Counted from the first letter of the stretch, positions 1-8,664 are shown. The stretch is DNA of 64,000 nt from Arthrobacter sp. EM1 (GCF_029964055.1 NZ_CP124836.1:1302001-1366000); one strand, 5' to 3'. The notes: generated by a model from the sequence alone, not told the origin. Made by a program: numbers and translations.

Positions 1-162
1 CGGCTCGCCGGCGCGGTCCTCGTCGAGCAACACGACGAATGGGAAGCCGGCGACCGCCGCTACCTCTCCGAGGCCTCCATGGACGAACTCAAAGCAATGA
101 ACACGGCACCCGCCACGCCGATCGAGGAGACGATTTTGCTCCCTGAACTCACGGCAGCATAA
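1..162 (+). CDS. IS256-family transposase, C-terminal fragment (cut by window edge)
   Basis: The frame is open from base 1 and encodes 53 residues before a TAA. It contains the segment VLVEQHDEWEAGDRRYLS, which matches the conserved C-terminal end of mutator-type (IS256) transposases, where the same motif precedes a short variable tail. The rest of the gene, including the catalytic DDE residues, lies outside the window. The element end should be close to base 218, because just beyond it the start of a LysE-like gene appears on the other strand. Assignment rests on motif recognition only. Confidence 0.75.
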   Translation, partial: RLAGAVLVEQHDEWEAGDRRYLSEASMDELKAMNTAPATPIEETILLPELTAA

Positions 163-218
163 TCAAATAACTGACCTGCACGGTGTCGAGAAAACTCCAC
201 CACTCAGCGGGACGTAAC

Positions 219-278
219 CCCCGGGATCACGGTCAGGACGACGGCGATGGCTACGAACGAGAAGTACGCGACGGTCAT
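219..278 (-). pseudogene. LysE/RhtB transporter, N-terminal remnant
   Basis: An ATG at 278 (minus strand) begins MTVAYFSFVAIAVVLTVIPG, which resembles the first membrane helix of LysE-family amino-acid exporters ending in the usual T-P-G turn. The frame then runs into the presumed end of the IS256 element and stops at 204-206. I infer that the IS256 insertion truncated a LysE gene. Only about 20 residues survive, so the call is tentative. Confidence 0.35.
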
Positions 279-869
279 CCCCGGATTCTACTCGGCGACC
301 CGGTCTGCGGGTCTTCCCGATCGACGATCGCCTGACGGGCACTCAACGGCCGCTGAGCGGGCACCCGCGTGGTGCTCCCTGAGTGGTCCGCGTGTCTCGC
401 AACCTATCTGCCTCAAAACCCATGGGCGGCTTCGGCTTCAAGGGGTCGTGGCAACACCGTACGAGTGAGGTGATGGTGATGGCGTCGAGAGTGGTGTTGA
501 AGGAACGCTGATCTTAAATCTGTGATTCCTCGGACCAGCATCTCCTGGCCGCTGGCTCGGCTTTTCTGACGGTGATTCTGGCTGCGGTGTTCGTCAAATC
601 GCAGAACGGCCCTTGGTTCGATGCACCTCTCACATATAGCCGGTCCACCAATAGGGGCCCGGAGCAGATGGACTGGCCCTGCGGGCCCAGCACGATCCAC
701 AAGTATGAAACCAGCGACCTCGCGAAGCAGGGAAGTTCGGCTGCCTAAAACGACCGTATCTGCTACAAACAACCAGGCGCGTCCAAAAGTGTCAGTTTCA
801 GAAGTCGCCTGCACTGGATCCCGCGGAACTACGGGGCTTATGCAGCCGACTCCTGACACGGAAGTGTTC
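279..869. other. No recognisable gene
   Basis: Short open frames occur on both strands, but none shows a recognisable motif, a good ribosome-binding site or consistent third-position GC bias. The stretch lies between the LysE remnant and the 31-bp repeats and is probably decayed mobile-element DNA. Confidence 0.4.
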
Positions 870-993
870 GAAGCCGTCTGCACCAACCGTCGTTTCGTCT
901 GAAGCCGCGTGCACCAACTGTCATTCTGTCCGAGGTCGCCTGCACGAACCGTCGTTCTGTCCGAAGTCGCCTGCACGAACCGCCACCGACGTC
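870..993. repeat. Four tandem 31-bp repeats
   Basis: Units start at 870, 901, 932 and 963, each beginning GAAG/GAGG and carrying a core like GTCGCCTGCACGAACC. Units 2 and 3 differ at a few positions and unit 4 degenerates after about 20 bases. A related core also occurs near 800-815 (GAAGTCGCCTGCACTGG). They abut the 3' end of a dead serine recombinase, so they may be recombination or resolution-site repeats, or iteron-like elements. Confidence 0.75.
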
Positions 994-999
994 CGGGAC

Positions 1000-1278
1000 T
1001 TTCGGCCGTTGGGCTGGGTCTCGGCGGTCAGCGTCGCCGGCGGACGGGGCGGCAGGAAACGGTAGAGGCTGTAGCGGGTGATACCGGTGGCTTCGACGAT
1101 CTCGGAGATGGGCTGATTTTCCTAATCGCGAAGGTGAGCGGCATAGGCTAGCTTCGCTGGATCGATCGCGCTGGGCCGGTCGATCCTTTTGCCTTTAGTG
1201 ACAGCAACGGCACGCGCGTGAGCTGCGCGTTCGATCGCGTAGGTTCGTACCATTTGGCCGAAGAGTGCGAGCATCACA
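1000..1278 (-). pseudogene. Serine recombinase (resolvase/invertase), C-terminal remnant
   Basis: Reading the minus strand gives VMLALFGQMVRTYAIERA, then AVTKGKRIDRPSAIDPAKLA, then an in-frame TAG where relatives have a codon in LRD(x)GQPISEI, then ISEIVEATGITRYSLYRFLP. This is the end of the catalytic domain plus the helix-turn-helix of a Hin/Tn3-type resolvase. The N-terminal half with the catalytic serine is absent. The internal stop and missing half make it a pseudogene. The 31-bp repeats lie directly downstream. Confidence 0.75.
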
Positions 1279-1438
1279 ACTGCCGACTGCGACGTGGGAT
1301 CTTCTGGATTGGCGAAATCAACCCGGATCGGTCAGCCAGGTACGTATGACCCGGTAACTCTGACTGAACGATGGTCCGCGGAGCGGACATCGCAGCCATG
1401 ACGACACTCACGCGGCCGCGGAGGCTACTATCACCGGT

Positions 1439-2083
1439 ATGGAAAAAGACGGGCAAGCCAACGATTTTCGGCGGCTACTCGGCCTGGTCGACGGCGCGGG
1501 GGACATCACGGATTTACTGGACAGGATGGCCGCGTTGGCTGCGGCGACAATGGGCCGGGCGACTGGGGCGCGGATCGGGTGCGTGCTGACCCTGCGGCTG
1601 CACAAGCTCAGCCCTACCGTCACCGGCAGCAGCGACGCGGCAGCAGAGAGAAGATGGGCCCGATACAGCGGCGAACCCGTCGCAGCGGGAAACGCTGCCG
1701 CGTTGGCCGTGCCTCTTCAGCTGCGCCAGGACGCGACTGCAGTTCTGAACTTTTACGCCCCCGCCACGGGTCTGTTTATCGGGGGTGCCGTTGGCGTGGC
1801 AGTCGACTTTGCGGACGCGGCCAGTGATGCCCTACGCCTGAGCATCAGGATCGCCGCGGCGGATCTGCTCAGCCGTAATCTGAAGGCCGCAATGGAGGGC
1901 AGGACAGCGATCAACATGGCCTGCGGGGTGATCATTGCGCAGAGCCGGTGTTCGCAGGAGGAAGCCTTCGGTATCCTCCTGCGGGCCTCGACCAGCCGCA
2001 ACCAGAAGTTGCACTCCGTTGCCACGGAGATCGTCGCGCGCTTCTCCGGCACCACCGGAACGACAACCCACTTCGAGGCCTAA
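1439..2083 (+). CDS. GAF-ANTAR domain protein (putative RNA-binding antiterminator)
   Basis: The protein has 214 residues. Residues about 15-140 look like a divergent GAF sensor domain, and residues about 150-205 form an ANTAR domain (LKAAMEGRTAINMACGVIIA followed by a second helix ending near HSVATEIV). ANTAR proteins bind paired RNA hairpins and prevent transcription termination; GAF-ANTAR fusions are common in actinobacteria. The RNA target cannot be read from the sequence. The gene stands alone, with IS remnants upstream and a small opposing gene downstream. Confidence 0.85.
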   Translation: MEKDGQANDFRRLLGLVDGAGDITDLLDRMAALAAATMGRATGARIGCVLTLRLHKLSPTVTGSSDAAAERRWARYSGEPVAAGNAAALAVPLQLRQDATAVLNFYAPATGLFIGGAVGVAVDFADAASDALRLSIRIAAADLLSRNLKAAMEGRTAINMACGVIIAQSRCSQEEAFGILLRASTSRNQKLHSVATEIVARFSGTTGTTTHFEA

Positions 2084-2251
2084 CCACCCGTCAAGCCCGC
2101 AGGACCTGCCACGATCGCAATGCGTCGAGGGCACAACGCATTTGAGGCGATGCTCTCTCTGGCCCGGCGCCGCCTCGTCGACTTGGGTAATGCCCGGGAC
2201 GGCACCCCTGCACTCCTGTTGTTGCTGGACTGCAGGCTGCGTGATGCCTCC

Positions 2252-2488
2252 TTAGCCGCTGTAGGAGGCGAGGTGCGGCAAGTGGAGTTCGGCCAGGCGT
2301 TCATTGAGGACCACCGCCAGCAGGTCGCAGTCGTGGGCTGGCAGCGGAGCCAGTCCGTTCAGATATGCATCGACGACCCACAGGCCCTGGTTGCCCCCGT
2401 ACGCGAAGTACGCCAACCATGCTTCAGGGACCTCGAGGCCTGTGTGCAGGAACGCAATATGCGTCAGTTCCTGCTGGTTGTTATCCAT
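2252..2488 (-). CDS. Small hypothetical protein
   Basis: The frame encodes 78 residues beginning MDNNQQELTHIAFLHTGLEV and ending LHLPHLASYSG. I chose the ATG at 2488 because AGGGGG lies a suitable distance upstream; the frame itself is open for 26 more codons. Composition is protein-like rather than that of a shadow frame, and no domain is recognised. It converges with the GAF-ANTAR gene. Function unknown. Confidence 0.5.
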   Translation of the reverse strand: MDNNQQELTHIAFLHTGLEVPEAWLAYFAYGGNQGLWVVDAYLNGLAPLPAHDCDLLAVVLNERLAELHLPHLASYSG

Positions 2489-2577
2489 CAGAACCCACAC
2501 CCCCTGCCCTCCCGAACTTCGCAGAAGGGCGGGATGAAGGCCGTTGCTTGGTCGCAGGACAAGCATTCCTGCGGTCT

Positions 2578-3182
2578 CTCATTAGGCTACAACTTTGCCC
2601 GTACAGCGGCCATTGTCTTTTCATCGGGCCGCCGCGCGCTGCAGTGTTCCCGCCCGGATGGCCGGAAGCTGGCATGACCGGGCGCCAGCCAGGGGACGAT
2701 ACGGGCCTCGCTGCGCTCGGTCGACACAAGCATTCTTTTTCCTTTCTTCTGAGGTCCGTTGGATCATACGTGCCCGCTCCACCGGCGCAACGGGCCTGCG
2801 CACGGCCGCCCAGCCGATCGCCTGTGCTCGGCGCTGCGCTGATTTCCTCCCACGAACCATCAATCGCTTGCCCTTCGGCTTGCCCCGGTTCTGCCGGGCA
2901 CAGCTACGCGATGCTCCGCCAGCACGCAAACCACATGGTGGGGGAGAGGACACCAAGTATTTCCGGCGCCCGCCCCGCCCCAACGAAACTGAACATCACC
3001 TCATGAACACAAAATCCATGACCAGGACGGTCACGACCGACAACGCGGTACCGGAGCGGACACCGCGTATGTTGAGCCAGGGATCCGGCGCATCACCACG
3101 GGAAAGGCCCGCCAGGACGACTTAGCGCGCAGCCACGGAGGGGCGCGTAAAGCTGCCGCCGAACATGGAAAGGCAGGGGCCC
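2578..3182. other. No intact gene; decayed DNA
   Basis: A small frame starts at 3003 (MNTKSMTRTVTTDNAVPERT) and is open for about 40 codons, but it matches nothing I recognise. The next stretch (3065-3180) has protein-like sequence in a different frame, so this is probably the 5' part of the broken gene that follows. Confidence 0.35.
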
Positions 3183-3512
3183 GCTCTACGCAGTCCGCGC
3201 CGAAGAACTCCACTCCCAGGCAGGGACACTTGCCCCGGAGAAGGGACGGCACCAGTTGCCTGTCGAGTCCCTGGCCAATCCCGAGCTGGCCCATGCATTG
3301 CAGACCGCCACACAGCAAAGACCCCCATGGCTCTGGAAGCAGCGGGCACTCCCGTGGAGGAACGACTGTTCCTTATCGGTAGGAACGGGATCAACGGGCC
3401 CGACATTGATCAGCTGCGCAAGGAAACGACCGTGATCGTCAACGGCGCCGGCACCTCGCATTTCGAGGATCCCTCGTTCGTGAAAGTCGCCAAGGAAATT
3501 CTCGCAGCCTAG
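3183..3512 (+). pseudogene. Frame-shifted hypothetical gene
   Basis: Protein-like sequence (PLYAVRAEELHSQAGTLAPE to ANPELAHALQTATQQ) runs to about 3320. It then continues in another frame as MALEAAGTPVEERLFLIGRN to FEDPSFVKVAKEILAA, ending at a TAG at 3510-3512. The end is faintly reminiscent of an alpha/beta hydrolase C-terminus, but the family is not secure. IS481 copy 1 is inserted exactly at this stop codon. Confidence 0.4.
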
Positions 3513-3518
3513 CTGTAC

Positions 3519-4481
3519 TCAGCCAGCAGGTTGGTTACATCTGCTGATGGGTGGTCGTCCTCCGAGGGCTGCGTGGTTTCGGCGGTGGTTGTAGAAGTCT
3601 AGCCAGCCGGTGAGGGCTTGTGCGCGGTGGTTGCTGGAGTCGTAGGCGTTCTTGTAGGCCCAGCCTTCCTGGAGGGTGCGGTTGAACCGTTCGGCTTTGC
3701 CGTTTTGCCAGGGGCTGCGGGGTTTTGTGCGCCGGTGTTTGGCGCCGAGGTCCTCCATGACTTTGGAGAAGGCAGCGGACCGGATGTAGGCCAGGGCGTT
3801 GTCCGTCATGACCTCTTGCACGGGGGCTCCGTTGGCGGCCGTGAACGCTGCGGCGTTGGCCAGGAACGCCGCGCAGGTGGGGCCCTTCTCATCCGGGAGA
3901 ACCTCGACGTAGGCCAGGCGTGAGTGGTCATCGACGGCCACGTGGACGTAGTCATAGCCGATACCGCGGCCTCTGACGGCTTCGGATCGGCCGTGGACCC
4001 TCCAGCCTCCGCCGTCCGGGATTTTCCCGAGCTTCTTCACGTCGATATGCAGCAGTTCTCCGGCGGTGTCGCGTTCGTAGCGGTGGTCGGTTGCCCGGCC
4101 GGCGCGGATGCGTTCGCCGCTGATCGGGTCCAGTTCCCATAACCGGGGCAGCCCGGCCCGGGCGATGATCCGGGAGACCGTGCGGGCCGGGACCTGGCAC
4201 CGTTCACCCAGCTCGACCGGACCCTCGCGGTGCTTTACCCGCGCCTCGAGGACCTCGTCGATTTTCGCCGAGGGGGTGGCGTGCGGGCAGGAACGCGGGC
4301 GGGACGAGCGATCCTCCATACCGTCCGAGCCGTGCTCCAGATATCGCCGGAACCACCGGTGGGCGCAGGTCCGCGAAACACCCATTTCCTTCGCCACGTG
4401 GGCCACGGGACGGCCCTGAAGAACACGCTGGACAAGGATGCTTCTACCGGCAGGAGTCAGACGGGCATTACGGTGGACCAT
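3519..4481 (-). CDS. IS481-family transposase (DDE), copy 1
   Basis: The 320-residue protein fills the element. An N-terminal helix-turn-helix (residues about 12-55, VAKEMGVSRTCAHRWFRRYL) precedes an rve integrase core with ELLHIDVKK (first Asp), EVMTDNALAY (second Asp) and NGKAERFNRTL (Glu). It differs from copy 2 at about nine positions, for example SKVMED against AKVMAD. Start ATG 4481 follows an AGAGG that lies in one arm of a 13-bp inverted repeat. It looks functional. Confidence 0.93.
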   Translation of the reverse strand: MVHRNARLTPAGRSILVQRVLQGRPVAHVAKEMGVSRTCAHRWFRRYLEHGSDGMEDRSSRPRSCPHATPSAKIDEVLEARVKHREGPVELGERCQVPARTVSRIIARAGLPRLWELDPISGERIRAGRATDHRYERDTAGELLHIDVKKLGKIPDGGGWRVHGRSEAVRGRGIGYDYVHVAVDDHSRLAYVEVLPDEKGPTCAAFLANAAAFTAANGAPVQEVMTDNALAYIRSAAFSKVMEDLGAKHRRTKPRSPWQNGKAERFNRTLQEGWAYKNAYDSSNHRAQALTGWLDFYNHRRNHAALGGRPPISRCNQPAG

Positions 4482-4535
4482 GAAGACCTCTTAGTCGTTC
4501 GGTGAGTGTGGTAACCACCAACCTAAGAGGTCTTC
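4482..4535 (-). promoter_or_regulatory. Hairpin over the IS481 transposase ribosome-binding site, copy 1
   Basis: GAAGACCTCTTAG (4482-4494) is perfectly repeated in inverse at 4523-4535, separated by 28 bases, immediately before the transposase ATG. The AGAGG ribosome-binding site lies in the start-proximal arm. Transcripts reading in from outside would contain both arms and could hide the site, as known for other insertion sequences. Confidence 0.6.
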
Positions 4536-4611
4536 ACCCTTTCACCGTGTAACCAACGTCCTGGCTGAGTACACCTGATATGTAGGTAGTCCATGTCAAG
4601 AGGGCAAGGGT

Positions 4612-4644
4612 GAGCGGTCCAAGATTGGATGTCTTGGACCGCTC
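4612..4644. terminator. Perfect 12-bp hairpin with T-run in the IS110 downstream end
   Basis: GAGCGGTCCAAG and CTTGGACCGCTC flank a 9-base loop, followed by TTTTGTG. On the plus strand this has the form of an intrinsic terminator. It could instead be a stem of the element's bridge RNA. The same structure is at 9980-10012 in copy 2. Confidence 0.55.
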
Positions 4645-4871
4645 TTTTGTGTTCGTTCCCCTGCTTGGTCCGGCGGCCGGCGCGTCGTGGTCGACGGCGC
4701 TGTCAGACTGATATTCGCGGGTTGGCTACCGCAGGACGAGGTGTTCGGCTGGAGGGGTGCCGCTGGTCTAGCAATGTCGGGCGTCACCGTAATTTACCGG
4801 TTGCCCATAGGTGTATCGCGGGTCTCCTCCACGCTGCCGAGCCTCCGGACGGAGCCGGGAACGGCACACGT

Positions 4872-5978
4872 CTATTCATCCGTCCATGGCTGCTCCTGTT
4901 GGACCGCGGCCGCGAGAGACCAGCACCAGCCAGCCAGTTCCCGTGCGACAGCGACGTTGGCGATGACGCGCCGTTTGTGACGGGCTTCGAACTGGTCCCA
5001 CTTGCGGTGCAGGCGGTGGTTGCCTTGATGTCCGCGGACCCGGGAGGCCTCATCGGCTGCGTCCCAGCGGGCACGCATGTCACGGCTTGCGTTGGCATAT
5101 GGACGGCGGTGATGCCAAGCGGCCTCGACGAGCAGGCGGCGGGCATGGGTGTTTCCTGTTTTAGTGATGCCGCCTTGGGACCGTGAAGCACCAGAGGAAT
5201 GTTCGGAGGGCACCAGGCCCAGATAGGCGCCGATGGTGCTGCCAGTGAAGCGGGTCCAATCACCGATCTCCACTGCCAGGCCGAAGGCGGTGAGCACCGA
5301 GATCCCGCGCAGACACATCAGCGCACGGACCACGGGTGCATAGCGGTCGGTGGCCGCGAGGGCCGTGATCTTCGCATCCAAACGGTTCCTGCGGTCCAGC
5401 GTCAGCTCCGCGGCCTCCAGGCTGGCCTCGTAAGCGGCCTGCAGGGACGGATCATCGAATCGTTGCCGGTGCAGCCAGGTGTGGTGGGCATCGGTCCAGG
5501 CATGGCCGCCGGAGTAGACCAGACCGTGGCGCAACAGGAGCTTCGAGATCCGGTGCCTGGCCCTCATCAGATCCGTACGGACGTCCTCGCGGGCCCGGAC
5601 CAGGTCCCGCGCCGCTTCATCCGCACGGCCAGGAACCCGCACGGGCGTGATCTGTCCGAGCAGGGCCAACCGGGCCAGATGTTCGGCATCGCGGGCATCG
5701 GTCTTCACCCGGTCCCCGGACGGCCGCTGGAGCTTGGACGGCGCCGCGACCAGGCATTCGACCCCTGCACTGACCAGTAGCCGGGCCAACCCGAATCCGG
5801 TGGGGCCTGCCTCATAGACAACGAGGACCGGCTCCGGCAGCCCGGAAACCCACTCGGCGATCCCCGCATCGTTCGCGGCAAGGCTCTGCCTCAGGATCTC
5901 GCCCGTTTCACGGTCGATCGCGCAGCCTTTGACGCTGCGTGCATGGACATCCAAACCGACGTAAGTACGCTTATTCAT
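4872..5978 (-). CDS. IS110-family transposase (RuvC-like DEDD recombinase), copy 1
   Basis: The protein has 368 residues from ATG 5978, chosen because TGGAGG lies just upstream; the longer open frame back to 6119 is noncoding element end. The N-terminal RuvC-like domain shows YVGLDVHARSV (first Asp), VVYEAGPTG (Glu) and VKTDARDAEH (paired Asp). The C-terminal Tnp_20 domain has LRGISVLTAFGLAVEIGDW and the serine-rich LVPSEHSSGAS that supplies the catalytic serine. All expected motifs are present, so the protein should be active. Confidence 0.92.
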   Translation of the reverse strand: MNKRTYVGLDVHARSVKGCAIDRETGEILRQSLAANDAGIAEWVSGLPEPVLVVYEAGPTGFGLARLLVSAGVECLVAAPSKLQRPSGDRVKTDARDAEHLARLALLGQITPVRVPGRADEAARDLVRAREDVRTDLMRARHRISKLLLRHGLVYSGGHAWTDAHHTWLHRQRFDDPSLQAAYEASLEAAELTLDRRNRLDAKITALAATDRYAPVVRALMCLRGISVLTAFGLAVEIGDWTRFTGSTIGAYLGLVPSEHSSGASRSQGGITKTGNTHARRLLVEAAWHHRRPYANASRDMRARWDAADEASRVRGHQGNHRLHRKWDQFEARHKRRVIANVAVARELAGWCWSLAAAVQQEQPWTDE

Positions 5979-6175
5979 GGTTGGAACCTCCAGACGTTCA
6001 AATGTGGCTCTGCCAGTCCACACCCCCCGCACCCACGTGCGGAAGGACCCGGACCGACAACCCACGAACCTCTTTGAACCCGAGGTTCCAGTCGCTACGT
6101 CCGGCGCGCCCCACCACACTTCATATCGTCTAGCTCCTGGCGGAAGGCGGGTTCAAAGGCTCGGAGCGGATATCA

Positions 6176-6526
6176 GTGGGTCAGCGGTACCGACGGGTCG
6201 AGAAGGAACTCTTCGCCCGCGTGGAGGGCGTCGGGCGCGAGATCGAGAACTGCGTCACCGGCAACGACCGCAGCCGGATCAAAGACCAGGGTGGCAAAGC
6301 GGAGAGTGCGTCGGCCGTCGGCTATGGATCGGCCGGATACCACGAGAAATTCGCGGAATCCCTGGCAAAAACCGGCGCGAACGAAGCCCGGCTCCGCGGG
6401 CGCCTCGCAGCGGTACGCAGCGAGGGCACACACTCCGGGGCGGCGCCCACCATGGGTAAGGGCGCCACAAGGGCCGCAAGGTCGAGCGCGTGTCGGGAGG
6501 CAAAAGTCGGTGCTTGTAGGGGCTAG
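6176..6526 (+). CDS. Hypothetical protein, doubtful
   Basis: The frame encodes 116 residues (MGQRYRRVEKELFARVEGVG and onward). The first 75 residues are charged and helix-like, the rest arginine-rich and low in information. No family is recognised. It may be the continuation of the gene broken at 3512, since it starts just beyond the reconstructed IS481 insertion point. No clear ribosome-binding site. Confidence 0.25.
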   Translation: MGQRYRRVEKELFARVEGVGREIENCVTGNDRSRIKDQGGKAESASAVGYGSAGYHEKFAESLAKTGANEARLRGRLAAVRSEGTHSGAAPTMGKGATRAARSSACREAKVGACRG

Positions 6527-6595
6527 AGAGGCTTGACCCGCTCGGCTTTTTTGGTTGCGGAAGGAGCTGAAACATGGTTTTTCTCACGGAGCCGG

Positions 6596-6624
6596 GCGGG
6601 CCAGGCGGTCTGGGCCTGGCCCGC
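6596..6624. terminator. GC-rich hairpin downstream of the Old Yellow Enzyme gene
   Basis: GCGGGCCAGGC and its exact complement GCCTGGCCCGC are separated by 7 bases. It lies 20 bases beyond the stop codon of the minus-strand flavin oxidoreductase gene. There is no adjacent T-run, so its role as terminator is inferred from position. Confidence 0.5.
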
Positions 6625-6644
6625 GCGGGGTCGGGTGGATGCCT

Positions 6645-7748
6645 TTATGCGGGAAGTTCCAGTTCCCAGTCCTTGACGTCCGCTACCGGAGCGAAGAGCC
6701 TGGTGTCGAGCTCGTCGAAGGCGAGGTTGTTGCGTACCCGGTGGGGCCAGTTCCGGTTCGCGAGGGCTGCTCTGCCCAGGGCGACGACATCGGCGTCCCC
6801 GTCACGGAGCAAGGAGACGGCGGTTTCGGGGTCGTCGAGGTTGCCGTTGGCGATGATCGTTATTCCCGAGTACTTCTTGGCCAGGGCGGCAAGGGACTCC
6901 GTGCCGTTTTCGAAGGCCGGGGCCGCGGCCCTGTATTCGGTGGTGTGGATAAAATCGATCCCGATAGCACCGAGGGTTTCAAAGATGATTCGTGCTTCTT
7001 CGGCGCCACCGCTCCACCGGTGGTCATTGTCACTGACCTTGGCCTGGGAAATACGGATTCCCACGCTCATGTCCGGACCCACGGCCTCGCGGACGGCGCG
7101 GCAGATTTCGGCAGCGAAACGCACCCTGTTCTCGGGTGAGCCGCCGTAGTTGTCGGTCCTGGTGTTGAGGTAGTCGGTGAGGAACTGGTCAAGCAGATAC
7201 CCGTTCGCGCCGTGGATTTCTACGCCGTCGAATCCGGCTGCCTTAGCGTGCAGTGCAGCCGTGACGAAGCCGTCGCGGACCTCGTCCATCTGGGTCGCGG
7301 TGATCTGCCCGGGAACGGGGTAGGGGCCTTCTCCGCGGTAGAAGGCCAATTGTTCACCCTTGGGGGCGATCGCGGAGGGACCAATGGTGGAGTCCACGAA
7401 CCGGTTCCCCTGGGTCTGGGCCCCTGCATGCATGAGCTGGGCGAAGATCCGGGCGCCGGCGGAGTGGACCGCCTCGACGACCTTTATCCAGGAGTGTGCT
7501 TGTTCTTTGGTGGCGATGCCCGGCTGGAACAGGTAGCCCTGGCTGTAGGCGGTGTCGGGGTAGATGCCTTCGGTGATCAGGAGTCCGAAGCCGCCGCGGG
7601 CATAGGCCTCATAGTAGGCGGCCATTTTCTGTGTCGCATGCCCGTCCTCGGTGGCGCTGATGCGCGTCATGGGAGCTAGAGCAACACGATTGCTCAGCCC
7701 GGTTGGGCCGATCTGAACAGGGGACCAGAGGGGTGCGAAATCCGGCAC
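6645..7748 (-). CDS. Old Yellow Enzyme-type NADH:flavin oxidoreductase
   Basis: The 367-residue protein is a single FMN-binding TIM barrel of normal length for the family. Recognisable segments are the N-terminal LSNRVALAPMTR, the HGANGYLLDQFL motif (active-site His-Ala-Asn type) and NTRTDNYGGSPENRVRF. Near the C-terminus IIANGNLDDPETA and VALGRAALANRNWP bind the FMN phosphate. Such enzymes reduce activated alkenes or nitro compounds with NAD(P)H. AGGAG lies upstream of the ATG. A LacI-type protein gene directly upstream suggests former substrate-linked regulation. The cargo sits between two IS481/IS110 pairs. Confidence 0.9.
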   Translation of the reverse strand: MPDFAPLWSPVQIGPTGLSNRVALAPMTRISATEDGHATQKMAAYYEAYARGGFGLLITEGIYPDTAYSQGYLFQPGIATKEQAHSWIKVVEAVHSAGARIFAQLMHAGAQTQGNRFVDSTIGPSAIAPKGEQLAFYRGEGPYPVPGQITATQMDEVRDGFVTAALHAKAAGFDGVEIHGANGYLLDQFLTDYLNTRTDNYGGSPENRVRFAAEICRAVREAVGPDMSVGIRISQAKVSDNDHRWSGGAEEARIIFETLGAIGIDFIHTTEYRAAAPAFENGTESLAALAKKYSGITIIANGNLDDPETAVSLLRDGDADVVALGRAALANRNWPHRVRNNLAFDELDTRLFAPVADVKDWELELPA

Positions 7749-7836
7749 GAATATCTCCTAGAGGTGTTTCGGGGAAAGAAAAAAGAGAGCCGCAGTTAAG
7801 CGTGCTCCCCGGTAGTGCAAACGACAGACACGGTTT

Positions 7837-8664
7837 TTATATTTCAGACGCAGCCCGGGACGCGCTGGCGGGCTCTGTCCGGGCGCTGCTTTCCCGCACG
7901 TACAGGGTCGGTTCCAACCTGATCGATTCGACGTGTGCGCCGTCGAGCACGCCCTTTAGCAGCTGCACCGCCGTACGTCCGATATCCAGCATGGGCGAGC
8001 GGACGGAGGACAGCGGAATGGGCAGCTCCGCGGCCAGTGACGTGTCATTGAAGCCGACCACTGCCACATCGGTACCGACGGTGAGCCCATGGGACCGCAG
8101 CGCTCCCATGGCCCCGATCGCGGCGAAGGCATTGACGGCGAAAAGCGCCGTCGGGCGGGGACGGCAGTGCGTCAGGATGGTCTCGGCCGCTTCACGGCCC
8201 CCGGCAGTATCGAACCGGGACCACACCACGGCGTTCCCGGGCAGCTTTCCCCCCAGCGAACGCCAGCGGTCGACGAAACCGGCCGTCCGGTCCACAGCCG
8301 TGCTGGCGTACGGCTCCCCGGCGATCACCGCGACATTCCGGTGCCCGGTGTTCCACAGGTGCTCGGCCACAAGCTCCCCGCCCAGGACGTCGTCGCAGGT
8401 GGCCGCCGGGTAGCCCGGGACGCGGCGGTTCATCAGCACAAACGGCACCTTCCGGTCGGTCAGTTCCACCAGCAGCCCAGTGTCCAAATGGGCGTCACCG
8501 ATGATCAGCCCGTCCACCCGCCGGGCGAGCATGGTGTCGGTCTTGCGTCGTTGTTCCTCCGGGTCATCGCGCGAGTTCATCACAAATGTCGAATAGCCCA
8601 GTTCCGCCGCGGCCTCGTCGATGCCCTCGTACCCGCCTGAATCCGCACTTCCCCATACGGTCAC
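7837..8664 (-). CDS. LacI-type sugar-binding domain protein lacking the DNA-binding domain (truncated)
   Basis: The 275 residues match the periplasmic-binding-like effector domain of LacI/GalR regulators: DGLIIGDAHLDTGLLVELTD, the hinge-proximal MNSRDDPEEQRRKTDTML, and DVAVVGFNDTSLAAELPIPL near the end. Normal LacI proteins start with about 60 residues of helix-turn-helix, and no such sequence is found in any frame up to 8881. The frame can be read a few codons further upstream without a start. It is probably a 5'-truncated regulator of the adjacent Old Yellow Enzyme gene and unlikely to bind DNA. Confidence 0.7.
   Translation of the reverse strand: MTVWGSADSGGYEGIDEAAAELGYSTFVMNSRDDPEEQRRKTDTMLARRVDGLIIGDAHLDTGLLVELTDRKVPFVLMNRRVPGYPAATCDDVLGGELVAEHLWNTGHRNVAVIAGEPYASTAVDRTAGFVDRWRSLGGKLPGNAVVWSRFDTAGGREAAETILTHCRPRPTALFAVNAFAAIGAMGALRSHGLTVGTDVAVVGFNDTSLAAELPIPLSSVRSPMLDIGRTAVQLLKGVLDGAHVESIRLEPTLYVRESSARTEPASASRAASEI

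Larger units (their letters stand above)
3514..4573 (-). mobile_element. IS481-family element, copy 1
   Basis: The element is bounded by imperfect terminal inverted repeats of about 26 bp. The left end starts TGTACTCAGCCAGCAGG and the right end finishes CGTCCTGGCTGAGTACA. The left flank is CCTAGC (3508-3513). The matching right copy is split by an IS110 insertion and can be reconstructed as C-CT at 4574-4576 plus (CT)AGC at 6130-6134, giving a 6-bp NCTAGN duplication as known for IS481. The copy has diverged by several residues from copy 2. Confidence 0.9.
4575..6131 (-). mobile_element. IS110-family element, copy 1, inserted in the IS481 target duplication
   Basis: The element lies between two CT dinucleotides (4575-4576 and 6130-6131). 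Its ends carry short inverted repeats, GATATG after the left CT and CATATC shortly before the right CT. Removing it restores GTACA-CCTAGC-TCC, a perfect IS481 target duplication. Noncoding ends are about 295 bp downstream and 150 bp upstream of the transposase gene. By eye it is identical to copy 2, offset by 5368 bp. A CT core with no target duplication fits bridge-RNA-guided IS110/IS1111 transposition. Confidence 0.85.

Noticed and set aside
413..976. Long minus-strand open frame across the 31-bp repeats
   Set aside because: No homology-like features, low-information composition and it runs through the repeats and the end of the recombinase remnant; treated as chance.
870..993. CRISPR array
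   Set aside because: The 31-bp units are contiguous with no unique spacers, and there are no cas genes in the window.
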